DNA from: an uncultured Lachnospiraceae bacterium
Lineage (GTDB): Bacteria; Bacillota; Clostridia; Lachnospirales; Lachnospiraceae
Direction of reading: 5' to 3'
Length of the DNA: 64,000 bases
Assembly: GCA_910577165.1 (NCBI GenBank)
Contig: CAJTLX010000012.1
Coordinates: 1 to 64,000 of the forward strand
The notes below the pieces were generated by a model that was not told where the DNA came from, did not search any database, and saw only the letters and a program-made list of their open reading frames with translations. A program made the position numbers and the translations under genes. Shown piece by piece: positions 1-8,360 of this stretch. The stretch's first letter is position 1. Each line of letters starts with the position of its first letter.

Positions 1-19
1 GCAGTGTCTCTGCTTTTTC
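1..19 (+). terminator. possible tail of an upstream terminator at the window edge
   Basis: A short inverted repeat (GCAG, 5-base loop, CTGC) is followed by a T-run at the very start of the window. It could be the 3' part of a rho-independent terminator of a gene lying outside the window. Only a 4-bp stem is visible, so this is weak. Confidence 0.25.
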
Positions 20-85
20 AATATTCAGTTGTAACACATGTATTGTAATCCTACACCTTTTTTAAAGAAAATATTTGTAATATAC

Positions 86-114
86 TTGCAACCTGATGGA
101 AATTATGGTAAAAT
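86..114 (+). promoter_or_regulatory. sigma-A type promoter for the aldolase gene
   Basis: TTGCAA at 86-91 and TAAAAT at 109-114 are separated by 17 bp, and the start codon of the aldolase gene lies 48 bp downstream. An AGGAGG ribosome binding site follows at about 150. Confidence 0.5.
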
Positions 115-162
115 ACCGGCAGATATTTTCAGTCAATCAATAAAATCAGGAGGAAGATAAAA

Positions 163-1134
163 ATGGATAGCAAAAAATTTTTGGAGCAGATGGAATGCAC
201 GGGAATTGTTCCGGTGATCAAACTGGAGAATACCGACGATGCAGTAAATCTTGCGAAGGCATTATATGAGGGCGGGATTCACTGTGCCGAGGTTACATTT
301 CGCGCGGCGGGTGCGGACAAGGTGATCTCGCAGATGGTACAGGCGTACCCGGATATGCTTGTCGGTGCGGGCACAGTTCTCACTGTGGATCAGTGTGACC
401 GGGCGATCGCGGCGGGTGCGAAATTCTGCGTGGCACCGGGGCTAAATCCTTCTGTGGTAAAGCACTGTTTAGATAAGGGAGTTCCATTTACCCCTGGCGT
501 TGCCAACGGCAGTCAGATCGAGCAGGCGATGGAACTTGGTCTTGACTTTGTAAAATTCTTCCCTGCGGAACAGGCGGGTGGACTTCCTTACATCAAGGCG
601 ATTGCCGCGCCGTATTCCGCAATGAAATTTATGCCGACGGGCGGGATCAATGAAAATAATTTAAATACCTATCTTTCATTCCCTAAGGTAGTCTGCTGCG
701 GCGGGAGCTGGATTGTCCCGGATAAATTGGTAAAAGCGGGCAAATGGGAGGAGATCACGGCACTCTGCCGCACGGCGGTCAATAAGATGCTTGGATTTTC
801 CCTTGCCCATGTCGGGATAAACTGCGAGAGTGAGGATGAGGCGAAGACGACCACCGAAAAATTTGCAAAGATGTTTGGCTGGGAGCAGAAGGTTGGGAAC
901 AGCAGCGTATTTGCAGGAAGTTTTATTGAATGTATGAAAGCACCTTATAAGGGGGCGAAGGGACATATTGCAGTGGCGACAAACAGCGTGCGCCGCGCGG
1001 TTTATCAGCTTGGACATATAGGCATTGAAGTCGATATGGATACCGCAAAATACGATGGAACCGGAAGGATGACGGTGGTCTATCTGAAAGAGGAATTCAG
1101 CGGCTTTGCGGTTCATCTGGTGGAGAGAAAATAA
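163..1134 (+). CDS. eda: KDPG/KHG aldolase fused to a C-terminal VOC (glyoxalase-like) domain
   Basis: Residues 1 to about 210 are a class I 2-keto-3-deoxy-6-phosphogluconate aldolase, which splits KDPG into pyruvate and glyceraldehyde-3-phosphate at the end of the hexuronate route. The pattern is clear: GIVPVIKL near the start, Glu43 in CAEVTFR, the GAGTVL loop, and the Schiff-base Lys131 in VKFFPAE followed by PTGGI. Residues from about 215 to 323 do not belong to Eda (normally about 210 aa). They resemble a VOC/glyoxalase-type half-barrel (start GFSLAHVGINCES, end GFAVHLVERK). Strong AGGAGG upstream of the ATG. Its stop overlaps the next start by one base (TAATG), so the two are co-translated. 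Role of the extra domain is unknown. Confidence 0.9.
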   Translation: MDSKKFLEQMECTGIVPVIKLENTDDAVNLAKALYEGGIHCAEVTFRAAGADKVISQMVQAYPDMLVGAGTVLTVDQCDRAIAAGAKFCVAPGLNPSVVKHCLDKGVPFTPGVANGSQIEQAMELGLDFVKFFPAEQAGGLPYIKAIAAPYSAMKFMPTGGINENNLNTYLSFPKVVCCGGSWIVPDKLVKAGKWEEITALCRTAVNKMLGFSLAHVGINCESEDEAKTTTEKFAKMFGWEQKVGNSSVFAGSFIECMKAPYKGAKGHIAVATNSVRRAVYQLGHIGIEVDMDTAKYDGTGRMTVVYLKEEFSGFAVHLVERK

Positions 1135-1967
1135 TGAAATTGTTTATTCGCGCACATGATTTAGGGGTTACGGGGGAAAAGAAAATTGTGGAGCAGCTCT
1201 GTGCTTTAGGGCTTGACGGAGTGCAGCTTGTCGCTTACAAGGTGCTGCCGGATGTGGTCTATCTGCCGGGGGAAGTGAGTGCAGAACGCGCGAAAAAGGT
1301 TGCGGAAACATTTGCCATAGCAAAAAAAAGTATACCGCTGCTCGGTGCGTATTTTAATCCGGTTCATCCAGACAGGGAAAAGGCAGAGATTGGCGCGGCA
1401 GTATTTCGGGATTATTTACGGCTTGCGCATGATTTTGGCTGCGATACCGTCGGATCCGAAACCGGCTCCACAAATGGCGATCCCTGGATTTATCACCCAG
1501 GAAATCATACTGAGGAGGTCTTTTCCGAAGTGGTAAATACCTTTGCAGAGTTATGCGATTATGCAAAAGACCATGGGGCATATGTCGGGATGGAGGGCGC
1601 GATCGGTCATGTCTGTTATGAGGTGAAACGCCTTGAGCGCGCGGTAAAAGAAATTGGCAGGGAGAATATTAAAATTATATTTGATCTGTACAATTATCTC
1701 GATGCATCAAATATTGAAAAGCGGTATGAGATTCTTGCGGAAGGATTGCAGACCTTCGGGAATAGAATCTGTGTTTTTCATCTTAAAGACTGCGTGATCG
1801 AAAAGGATGGTTCGCTTACGCAGTGTGGAGTAGGAAAGGGAATTTTTGATTATTCAAGGATTCTTTCCGAGATTAAGAAGGTATGTCCGAATGCGAATCT
1901 TGTGTTTGAAGAAACGGTGGGGGAGGATATCCCGAAAGCCATTACCTATATCCGACAGAGAATGTAG
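1134..1967 (+). CDS. sugar phosphate isomerase/epimerase (xylose isomerase-like TIM barrel)
   Basis: A 277-residue protein with the AP-endonuclease-2 / xylose isomerase-like TIM-barrel pattern: LGLDGVQLVAYK near residue 30, GCDTVGSETGS in the middle, YVGMEGAIGHV, a conserved IKIIFDLYNYLDASN strand, FHLKDCVIE, and the C-terminal LVFEETVGEDI. Acidic and histidine residues at strand ends are the usual metal ligands of this family. It is translationally coupled to the aldolase gene by a 1-base overlap and sits beside a relic of altronate dehydratase, so a sugar acid or keto-sugar is a likely substrate. The exact reaction cannot be read from the sequence. Confidence 0.75.
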   Translation: MKLFIRAHDLGVTGEKKIVEQLCALGLDGVQLVAYKVLPDVVYLPGEVSAERAKKVAETFAIAKKSIPLLGAYFNPVHPDREKAEIGAAVFRDYLRLAHDFGCDTVGSETGSTNGDPWIYHPGNHTEEVFSEVVNTFAELCDYAKDHGAYVGMEGAIGHVCYEVKRLERAVKEIGRENIKIIFDLYNYLDASNIEKRYEILAEGLQTFGNRICVFHLKDCVIEKDGSLTQCGVGKGIFDYSRILSEIKKVCPNANLVFEETVGEDIPKAITYIRQRM

Positions 1968-1985
1968 ATAAGAATTCAAGAAGCT

Positions 1986-2441
1986 GTGGTCTGGGGCGGG
2001 ATCACGACATTAGAGGATAAATCGCTTGGCTGTACACAGAAATCTGGGACAAGCGAGGTCTGCGATGTACTCTTTGACGGCGATGCACTTACCGCACGCG
2101 GATTAAATTTGTTAAATGGACCGGGCAATGATATGGTGGCGGTCACAAATCTTACAGCAGCAGGGTGTCATCTGGTTCTTTTTACAACGGGGCGAGGCAC
2201 ACCGGACTGGATCATTGAAATCACCTCTCTCAGCACGGAACGGCTGGACTGCGGGATAAAACTGTTTAAGTACCGCTCTGCGGGGGTAGGGGAATATTGG
2301 ATGGTAAACCCCAAACTCCACACTGTTACTGTATACGATTTTGAATATAATGAAAAAACAAAGCAGTATAGTTTTGATGATAATATACCTTCCTGTATCT
2401 TTCAAGATTTTAGCATTCATATTACAGATCTGCTCAAATAG
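1986..2441 (+). pseudogene. chimeric relic: altronate dehydratase (UxaA) fragment joined to a Uma2-type nuclease fragment
   Basis: The open frame has two unrelated halves. Up to about base 2203 it reads like the C-terminal catalytic part of altronate dehydratase: GITTLEDKSLGCTQKSGTS, then GLNLLNGPGNDMVAVT, AAGC and VLFTTGRGTP. From PDWIIEI onwards it matches the second half of Uma2/DUF820 restriction-like proteins: DWIIEITSLST, GIKLFKYRSAGVGEYWMV, and the DFEYNE/YSFDD tail. The join is at about 2200-2206. Neither half has its N-terminus. The only candidate start is a GTG at 1986 with no ribosome binding site, and a stop lies just upstream. This is most simply a recombination scar between two genes; a product is unlikely. 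Confidence 0.75.
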
Positions 2442-2484
2442 TATTTAGGAGAACAGGGATTTATATTCTTTTTTGAGCCATTTC

Positions 2485-2550
2485 TCAAGGTGTTTGAGAT
2501 AAGTTTTTTTACAATATATCAAGGTGCTTGAGATGAATTTTTTTACAATA
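2485..2550 (+). repeat. two tandem 32-bp units carrying a small dyad
   Basis: Copies at 2485-2516 and 2519-2550 (period 34) differ at only a few positions. Each holds a small palindrome (TCAAGGTGYTTGA) followed by a T-rich run and ACAATA. They lie between the UxaA/Uma2 relic and the SUKH gene. They could be paired operators or weak terminator-like hairpins; the function is unknown. Confidence 0.5.
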
Positions 2551-2573
2551 AAACATGAAAGGGAAGTTTATCT

Positions 2574-3215
2574 ATGAATGTAGAAGAAACAAAAACATTG
2601 ATTAAAAATTTTTTTGAATCCCTCTATATGAAATTAAAAAATGAGGGTGAAGTTCTTGTGAAAATTCCTGTTATTGAAGGCAACGAACCAATGTGGGCGG
2701 AGGGCTGTGTGCCGGATGAGGAGGAATGGGTGACATGGCGGCTACTTCCCGCGCAGGTGAGCGATAAGGAGATTGCTGAACTTGAGGAAAGTATCGGGGT
2801 AAAACTTCCCCAAGTATTAAAGATTTTCCTCACCACCTATTTTCATTATTTTTACGGTGGAATTGGGCAAAATTCGGTGGAAAATAAATTTGAGGGAATC
2901 TTAGACGCATGGAATCCTATTTTGGTAAAAAATGGTTATCTCCCATTTGCATGGGATGAGGAGGGATATTTTATCCGCTGTATCGATTTGAAAAATATGC
3001 CGGATGAGGAAAAATGCCAGGTAGTTCAGATCGATCATGAAGTGATGTTTGGTTTGGAAGAATGCGAAGATATATCAACAGCGCACGGGATTTTATTTGA
3101 TTTTAATGAGAAGATGACAAGGCGAGAAGAATTGGCAGAACAGATGCAGCCAATTGCAGATAATTTTTTTGTATATTTGGAAAAATTGCTTCAAGAAAAA
3201 GGTGCGGGGATGTAG
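2574..3215 (+). CDS. SMI1/KNR4 (SUKH) family protein
   Basis: The central part has the SUKH signature: VSDKEIAELEESIGVKLPQ, then an F-x-T-Y segment, a short acidic stretch and LPFAWDEEGYFIRCIDL, where a strand carrying small and aromatic residues is typical. SUKH proteins are best known as immunity proteins against polymorphic toxins and also occur as orphans. Length (213 aa) is a little above the usual 130-190, with an extra N-terminal helix rich in charged residues. No toxin gene is adjacent, so it is an orphan here. The ribosome binding site is poor (GGGAAG about 10 bases upstream). Its role is inferred from the family only. Confidence 0.7.
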   Translation: MNVEETKTLIKNFFESLYMKLKNEGEVLVKIPVIEGNEPMWAEGCVPDEEEWVTWRLLPAQVSDKEIAELEESIGVKLPQVLKIFLTTYFHYFYGGIGQNSVENKFEGILDAWNPILVKNGYLPFAWDEEGYFIRCIDLKNMPDEEKCQVVQIDHEVMFGLEECEDISTAHGILFDFNEKMTRREELAEQMQPIADNFFVYLEKLLQEKGAGM

Positions 3216-3319
3216 GAGTAAGCAGATATATTGTTGTTCAGTAAAGGCAATTTGGATAAATATAAAGGATTGATGTGGGAGTAAATAGCTATATTGTTAT
3301 GGCTGAAAATAATTGAGTA

Positions 3320-3364
3320 GGGAAGTAATCTTCCCCGTGCATAAATAAAGCGTGCATTATGCAC
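3320..3364 (+). other. two adjacent hairpins in front of the zinc-ribbon gene
   Basis: GGGAAG/CTTCCC (3320-3336) is followed at once by an 8-bp perfect stem GTGCATAA/TTATGCAC (3337-3364). The second stem ends about 2 bases before the AAGGTG that would serve as ribosome binding site for the gene at 3376. The first could be a weak terminator; the second might influence translation. The GAGTAGGGAAG segment recurs in the terminator downstream of uxaC. Confidence 0.4.
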
Positions 3365-3375
3365 CAAGGTGAAAA

Positions 3376-3738
3376 ATGAAGAGCAGAAGAAATTATCTAA
3401 GATATCGCAAAAATCAATTTAAGTGGAAACAGATCGGATGGCATTCCGATTCAATCTGCCCGGTATGTGGTCAGAAAGGGATTTACCAGATTTACAAATA
3501 TGATGCATGGTGCTGTGCCTCATGCAATGAGTGGCTTGATGATGTTTGTGGCGATCCGGATTGTCCGTTTTGCAGCAGGCGGCCGGAAACTCCCTATGAG
3601 GTCTATGTGATGACCAATGTGGAAGTGGGCAGTGCGGGGGAGAGAAAATTTTGGAGAAGAAAAAATTATCAGCATAAAATGCATGGCAGAGTAAGAGAGG
3701 AAAAGCGGCGCGAGGTAAGGGAATATTTTCAAATTTAA
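3376..3738 (+). CDS. small cysteine-rich zinc-ribbon protein, function unknown
   Basis: The 120-residue product is basic, with two CxxC knuckles close together (CPVCGQKG near residue 31 and CCASC near 48) and a further CGDPDCPFC. This arrangement fits one or two treble-clef or zinc-ribbon folds. The C-terminus is rich in Lys and Arg. No enzyme motif is visible. It has an AAGGTG ribosome binding site 6-7 bases before the ATG. It is too generic to assign a role; nucleic-acid binding is a guess from the charge and zinc sites. Confidence 0.55.
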   Translation: MKSRRNYLRYRKNQFKWKQIGWHSDSICPVCGQKGIYQIYKYDAWCCASCNEWLDDVCGDPDCPFCSRRPETPYEVYVMTNVEVGSAGERKFWRRKNYQHKMHGRVREEKRREVREYFQI

Positions 3739-3799
3739 AATTTTAGAGGGATAATAATTTTATATATAGATTTTATGTATAGAAGGGAGAAATCTTCTT

Positions 3800-4387
3800 A
3801 TGTTGCCAACGAGGGAGAGGGCGGAAGAACTTCTGATAGAAGCAGAAAAATGTAATCCGGGATCATGGGGAAATCACAGCCGTGTTGCTGCCCACTGCGC
3901 GGAAAGGATTGCGCAGGAATGTAGTGATTTGGATGCCGACAAAGCATATATCTGTGGGCTTTTACATGATATTGGAAGAAAATTTGGAGTAAGGCATCTG
4001 GGACATATATCCGATGGGTATTCCTATATGATGTCCTTGGGATATGATGAAGTTGCAAAAATATGTTTAACTCATTCCTTTAATAATCAAACACTGGATC
4101 AATATATAGGAAAATTTGATACTACAGAGGAAGAACAGAAAATAATTGAAGATGCTTTAAAAGTAGTGATTATGGATGAATATGACAGATTGATTCAGTT
4201 ATGCGATTCCATTGCGGGTTCTGAAGGAGTATTGGATATTGAGGAAAGAATGAATGATGTAAAACGCAGATATGGTTCTTATCCGCAAGAAAAATGGGAT
4301 ATCAATTTAAAGATCAAAAAACATTTTGAAGAAAAGATGGGGAAGAATCTTTATCTTGTAGTGGAGAAAGATATTTTTAAACCATAA
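3800..4387 (+). CDS. HD-domain phosphohydrolase family protein
   Basis: It has the HD-superfamily layout: His26 in NHSRVAAHCAERIA, then the paired His-Asp in CGLLHDIGRKFG, followed by His residues in VRHLGHISDGYSYM and CLTHSF that complete the metal site. The length (195 aa) fits a single-domain HD hydrolase, often acting on nucleotides or other phosphoesters. A GAAGGGAG ribosome binding site precedes the ATG. It is not obviously in an operon with its neighbours. The substrate cannot be inferred. Confidence 0.75.
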   Translation: MLPTRERAEELLIEAEKCNPGSWGNHSRVAAHCAERIAQECSDLDADKAYICGLLHDIGRKFGVRHLGHISDGYSYMMSLGYDEVAKICLTHSFNNQTLDQYIGKFDTTEEEQKIIEDALKVVIMDEYDRLIQLCDSIAGSEGVLDIEERMNDVKRRYGSYPQEKWDINLKIKKHFEEKMGKNLYLVVEKDIFKP

Positions 4388-4497
4388 GAAATACACAAAA
4401 TAGTGGAATATAATTATAATGTAATAAAATTGTTAAACTTAGTAAATATTTAGAAATTAGTAAATACTTAGAAATTGGTGTTTAAAGGGGAATGCAA

Positions 4498-5166
4498 ATG
4501 GTAAAAGCAGTGATCTTTGATATGTATGAAACGCTTATCACTCTTTTTGAAAGCTCATTGTATTTTGGAAAACAGATGGCAGTGGATGCGGGGATTGAAG
4601 AAAAAAAATTTAAGGAGATATGGTATGCGGCAGAAGAGGACAGAACAATGGGAAGGATAAGTTTGGAGGAAATTTTAGAAAAAATTCTGAAAGTAAATGA
4701 TTGTTACTCAGAAGCCAAAATGAATTTTATTGTAGATAAACGAATTCAAAATAGAGAAGATGCTTTTTGCCATCTACATAAAGATATTATCCCCATGTTA
4801 AACGCGTTAAAGGGAAAGGGAATACGAATTGGATTGATCAGTAATTGTTTTTCGGAGGAAGCAATAGTAATTAAAAAAAGTATTCTCTATCCTTATTTTG
4901 ATGCGGTATGTCTATCCTGTGATGAAGGATTAAAAAAGCCGGATCCTGCGATATATAAGAAATGTTTGGAAAGGCTGAATCTTGCTGCGTGGGATTGCCT
5001 GTATGTCGGCGATGGGGGAAGTGATGAATTAGAAGCAGCAAAGATCGTTGGCATGAAAACCGCACAGGCAGTATGGTATTTAAAAGAGGGAGTGGGGCAG
5101 CCTTCAAAGAGAAAACCAGAATTTAGGCAGCTTGAAATGCCGTTAGATATTTTAGATATGACTTGA
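4498..5166 (+). CDS. HAD-superfamily hydrolase (phosphatase-like)
   Basis: All four HAD motifs are present: I, VIFDMYETL (first Asp nucleophile; the second acidic position is Glu-Thr rather than the usual DxD); II, LISN; III, KKPDPAIY; and IV, YVGDGGSDELEAA. An alpha-helical cap lies between motifs I and II. I chose the ATG at 4498 because GGGG at 4487-4490 is 7 bases upstream. The in-frame ATG at 4492 is only one base from it. Members act as small-molecule phosphatases; the substrate is not predictable. Confidence 0.75.
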   Translation: MVKAVIFDMYETLITLFESSLYFGKQMAVDAGIEEKKFKEIWYAAEEDRTMGRISLEEILEKILKVNDCYSEAKMNFIVDKRIQNREDAFCHLHKDIIPMLNALKGKGIRIGLISNCFSEEAIVIKKSILYPYFDAVCLSCDEGLKKPDPAIYKKCLERLNLAAWDCLYVGDGGSDELEAAKIVGMKTAQAVWYLKEGVGQPSKRKPEFRQLEMPLDILDMT

Positions 5167-5475
5167 TAATTTGCGAATCGGATTTTATAGACCTTTTCGG
5201 AAATTTACGGTAATATATTAGCAACATTAAAGTTAAGTTGAATAAATTGTTTATTTAGAAAAAGATAGACTGGAAAAAGAAAGATAAAAAAACATCAAAG
5301 CTGGCAGTTAGCAAATTTTATTGAAATTATGAGGAAAGTATGCTATGGTAATTACAGGATGTAGTTTATCGTTAAAGCTTTCCTGACGGATAAAATGAGA
5401 CAGAGTATTTGTCAGCATGGTAGCTTAGTAGTATGATGTGCTGTTTAAAGAAAAATAGAGAAAAAGAGATGATTT
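5167..5475. other. gene-free AT-rich spacer
   Basis: About 310 bases between two HAD-type genes. I find no credible reading frame, hairpin or promoter box pair here. It may be a decayed region, but there is nothing recognisable to support that. Confidence 0.4.
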
Positions 5476-6195
5476 ATGTATATTTATCATAGTGAAATAA
5501 AGGCGGTTGTTTTTGATATAGGGCAGACCTTGGTTCATTATCCGTTTCCGCTTAATTGGTCAGCATTGTATCGTCCGGCATTTGAAAGTATAGCAGAGGA
5601 ATATCAGTTGACGATAAAAGAAGTGGAATATGAACATATCGGCAATGTCCTTACAAAATATAATACAAGGATAAATCCCAGAGAACTGGAGGTATCGTCA
5701 ACAGAAATTTTTACAGAAATCCTGGAGGGAACCTCCATACCGAAATCCTATTTGAAAGGGATCAAGAAAAGTTTTTACTCTTATTTTTGCCGTGAGGCGC
5801 AGTTATATCCTGAAGTCGAGGAAACACTAAGGGAAATAAAGAGCAAAAAAATCTTAATTGGTACTTTATCGGATGTGGCTTATGGAATGGATAATGTTTA
5901 TGCGTTAAATGATATTAAGGATATATTAAAATACGTTGATTTTCCTTACACATCGAATGATACAAAATATCGCAAACCATCGGGGAAAGGATTATCTCTG
6001 CTGGCAGAGAAAATGAATTTGTCCGTGTCCGAAATAATTTTTGTCGGCGATGAGAAAAAGGATATTGAGTGCGCTCACAATGCCGGGGCGAGGGCAGTAT
6101 TGGTTAACCGAACCGGGGAGATAAAAGAATATGGCGAAGAAATACAGATTACAAGTCTTTATGATATTTTAGATTATCTGGAAAATAACTTATAA
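5476..6195 (+). CDS. HAD-superfamily hydrolase (second copy, different subfamily)
   Basis: HAD motifs: VVFDIGQTLVHYP (motif I), a Thr-Leu-Ser (IGTLSDV) for motif II, Lys in YRKPSGKG for motif III, and FVGDEKKDIECAHNAG for motif IV. At 239 aa with a helical cap domain it fits the phosphoglycolate phosphatase-like branch. It is not a close duplicate of the HAD gene at 4498. The start has a weak ribosome binding site (AAAGAGA), so translation may be modest. Substrate unknown. Confidence 0.72.
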   Translation: MYIYHSEIKAVVFDIGQTLVHYPFPLNWSALYRPAFESIAEEYQLTIKEVEYEHIGNVLTKYNTRINPRELEVSSTEIFTEILEGTSIPKSYLKGIKKSFYSYFCREAQLYPEVEETLREIKSKKILIGTLSDVAYGMDNVYALNDIKDILKYVDFPYTSNDTKYRKPSGKGLSLLAEKMNLSVSEIIFVGDEKKDIECAHNAGARAVLVNRTGEIKEYGEEIQITSLYDILDYLENNL

Positions 6196-6242
6196 ATATA
6201 TATTATAAATACAAATAATCAAGATATAGGGGTTTAATCAAT

Positions 6243-6632
6243 ATGTTCGATAAATATTCTTTAATTCAGCAACTTGAGAAACTTCCCTTTTCTAAAAGGG
6301 ACTATTGGGTAGTTGCTGGCAGTGCTATGGTTTTACATGGGTTTAGACCTCAAACATATGATATTGATTTGGGATGCAGTATATTGTTGGCAGATAAATT
6401 AGAGCAACAGGGTTATGCAATTGTACGCTGTAAAGATGGAACTAGAAAAATTTTATATTCTGAAAATATCGAAATTTTTGAAAACTGGATTGAGGGTACA
6501 GTGGAGATAATTAGCGGCGTTCCCGTTGTGTGCGTAGATGGACTTATACAGATGAAAAAGAAACTTGGCAGGGAAAAAGATTTAATGGATATTGCGTTAA
6601 TAGAAAAGGTAAGAGAAACTAACCAGTTTTAA
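6243..6632 (+). CDS. nucleotidyltransferase-fold protein (DUF6036/AbiEii-like)
   Basis: A 129-residue protein with a minimal nucleotidyltransferase pattern: VVAGSAMVLHGFRPQTYDIDLG, where G-S and D-x-D/L match the GS...DxD motif. A strand with an acidic residue (GTVEIIS) follows, then a Lys-rich helix KKKLGREKDLMDIALIE, typical of the R-x-K-D-x-x-D end of this family. Such proteins are often antitoxin- or toxin-like NTases. No HEPN partner is adjacent. The role is uncertain. Confidence 0.6.
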   Translation: MFDKYSLIQQLEKLPFSKRDYWVVAGSAMVLHGFRPQTYDIDLGCSILLADKLEQQGYAIVRCKDGTRKILYSENIEIFENWIEGTVEIISGVPVVCVDGLIQMKKKLGREKDLMDIALIEKVRETNQF

Positions 6633-6820
6633 CAATGATAACGTTTTTTGTTTTAACACTATATTTACTATCTTTTTTTAGAGTATTATTGAATTATTGA
6701 GTTGGTACAAATACTATAATGATACGTGAAATGTATAAAAATGTATATTTCGTTCTGAAATTTGTATGCGGAGAACATTTTTTTCAAAAGTCCAAAAAAT
6801 TATTATTTAAGGGGGTTAAC

Positions 6821-8215
6821 ATGAAAACTTTTATGGGTGAGGACTTCGTCCTCAAAAACAAAACAGCGCAGATCCTTTATCATGATTACGCAAAGGATAT
6901 GCCAATTTTTGATTTCCACTGTCATTTGAGCGTTGAGGAAATCTACAATGACAAAAAATTTTCTTCCATCACGGAGGCATGGCTTGGCGGTGACCATTAT
7001 AAATGGCGGCTGCTGCGCGAGATGGGAGTGGACGAGAGCTATATCACGGGGGATAAGGGCGACTATGAGAAATTCTTGGAATATGCCAAAGTGATGCCTT
7101 ATGCGATCGGCAACCCGATTTTCCACTGGACGCATCTTGAACTGCGCCGCTATTTTGGTATTGATGAGATTCTTTCGCCAAATACCGCCGAGTCCATCTA
7201 CAATCGTGCAAATGAGAAATTACAAACATTGACTGCGCGCAAGTTAATCACCATGAGCAATGTGAAAAAGCTTTTTACCACCGATGATCCGATCGATGAC
7301 TTGCATTTTCACAAACTTTTAAAGGAGGATAAATCCTTTGCGGTGGAGGTTGAGCCGGCATTCCGCCCGGATAAGGCACTTAATATTGAGCAGTCAACCT
7401 ATGTGTCATATATTGCAAAACTTGCGGATGTTTCAGGGATTAAAATTGATGGGATACAAAGCTTGTGCGAAGCCCTCACTAAGCGAATTGAATATTTTGA
7501 CCGTGTGGGCTGTGTCTGTGCCGATCACGCACTTGATAGGGTAATGTATATGCCAGCCACAGCAGAACAGGTGGATGGGATTGTGAAAAAAGCACTTGCG
7601 GGCGGGGAATTAAGTCGCGCAGAGATCGAGCAGTACAAGGGCTATGTGCTTGTACATCTCGGCAGACAGTACGCGCACCTTCACTGGGTACAGCAGTATC
7701 ATATCGGTGCATTGCGCAATAATTCTTCAAGAACTATGGGGTTACTTGGACCGGATACGGGCTTTGACGCGATCGAGGATCAAAGTTTTGCAAAGAAGCT
7801 TTCCATGCTGCTTGACGTGCTTGATTCCACCAATGAATTGCCAAAGACCATCCTCTACTGTCTAAATCCAAGGGACAATGAAGTCTTAGCAACACTGATC
7901 AATTGTTTCCAGCAGGGGGGAACTATCGGTAAAATGCAGTTTGGCTCCGCATGGTGGTTTAACGATCAAAAAGATGGTATGGAGCGTCAGCTTATGGCTC
8001 TCTCACAGGTTGGTCTGATCAGCAAATTTGTCGGTATGCTCACCGACAGCCGCAGTTTCCTCTCCTACACACGCCATGAATATTTCCGCAGAATTCTCTG
8101 CAATATGCTTGGAAATCTGATTGAGGAGGGCGAGTATCCGAACGAGGTGGAATTTGTCGGCGGGATTGTGCAGGATATCTGCTATAATAATGCGATAAAT
8201 TATTTTAATAAATAA
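6821..8215 (+). CDS. uxaC: glucuronate/galacturonate isomerase
   Basis: The 464-residue protein matches uronate isomerase over its full length (family about 465-470 aa). N-terminal PIFDFHCHLSVEEIYND carries the metal-binding HxH of this amidohydrolase-superfamily enzyme, followed by WLGGDHYKWRLLREMGV. Later come CADHALD, LGRQYAHLHWVQQYHIGALRNN and MLTDSRSF with the family Asp and Arg. It converts D-glucuronate to D-fructuronate in the cytosol, the entry step to the route that ends at KDPG and the aldolase at 163. I chose ATG 6821 because AAGGGGG precedes it at a good distance; an upstream in-frame ATG at 6719 lies just after a TATAAT. A strong terminator follows. Confidence 0.93.
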   Translation: MKTFMGEDFVLKNKTAQILYHDYAKDMPIFDFHCHLSVEEIYNDKKFSSITEAWLGGDHYKWRLLREMGVDESYITGDKGDYEKFLEYAKVMPYAIGNPIFHWTHLELRRYFGIDEILSPNTAESIYNRANEKLQTLTARKLITMSNVKKLFTTDDPIDDLHFHKLLKEDKSFAVEVEPAFRPDKALNIEQSTYVSYIAKLADVSGIKIDGIQSLCEALTKRIEYFDRVGCVCADHALDRVMYMPATAEQVDGIVKKALAGGELSRAEIEQYKGYVLVHLGRQYAHLHWVQQYHIGALRNNSSRTMGLLGPDTGFDAIEDQSFAKKLSMLLDVLDSTNELPKTILYCLNPRDNEVLATLINCFQQGGTIGKMQFGSAWWFNDQKDGMERQLMALSQVGLISKFVGMLTDSRSFLSYTRHEYFRRILCNMLGNLIEEGEYPNEVEFVGGIVQDICYNNAINYFNK

Positions 8216-8280
8216 TTTATAATAAATAAAACTATCTTGACAAGTTACTTATAACGAAACCAATATATTTAATTATATTC

Positions 8281-8320
8281 AAGGAGTAGGGAAGAGGTTT
8301 CTTCCCCACTCCTTAAATTA
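8281..8320. terminator. strong hairpin between uxaC and the methyltransferase gene
   Basis: A 15-bp stem with one mismatch (8281-8295 with 8300-8314, arms AAGGAGTAGGGAAGA and its complement) and a 4-base loop. It sits between convergent genes and probably ends both transcripts, though the flanking T-runs are short. Confidence 0.65.
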
Positions 8321-8360
8321 GATATTGGACAGCCTTGGCTGCATATTTATATATATTTAC

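Noticed and set aside
3320..3364. Riboswitch in front of the zinc-ribbon gene
   Set aside because: Only two short stems are present without conserved loops or multi-helix junction; no known riboswitch class matches.
6689..6720. Promoter upstream of uxaC with TTGAAT and TATAAT
   Set aside because: The TATAAT at 6715-6720 is good but the best -35 candidates give spacers of 20 or 12 bp; I cannot support a definite promoter.
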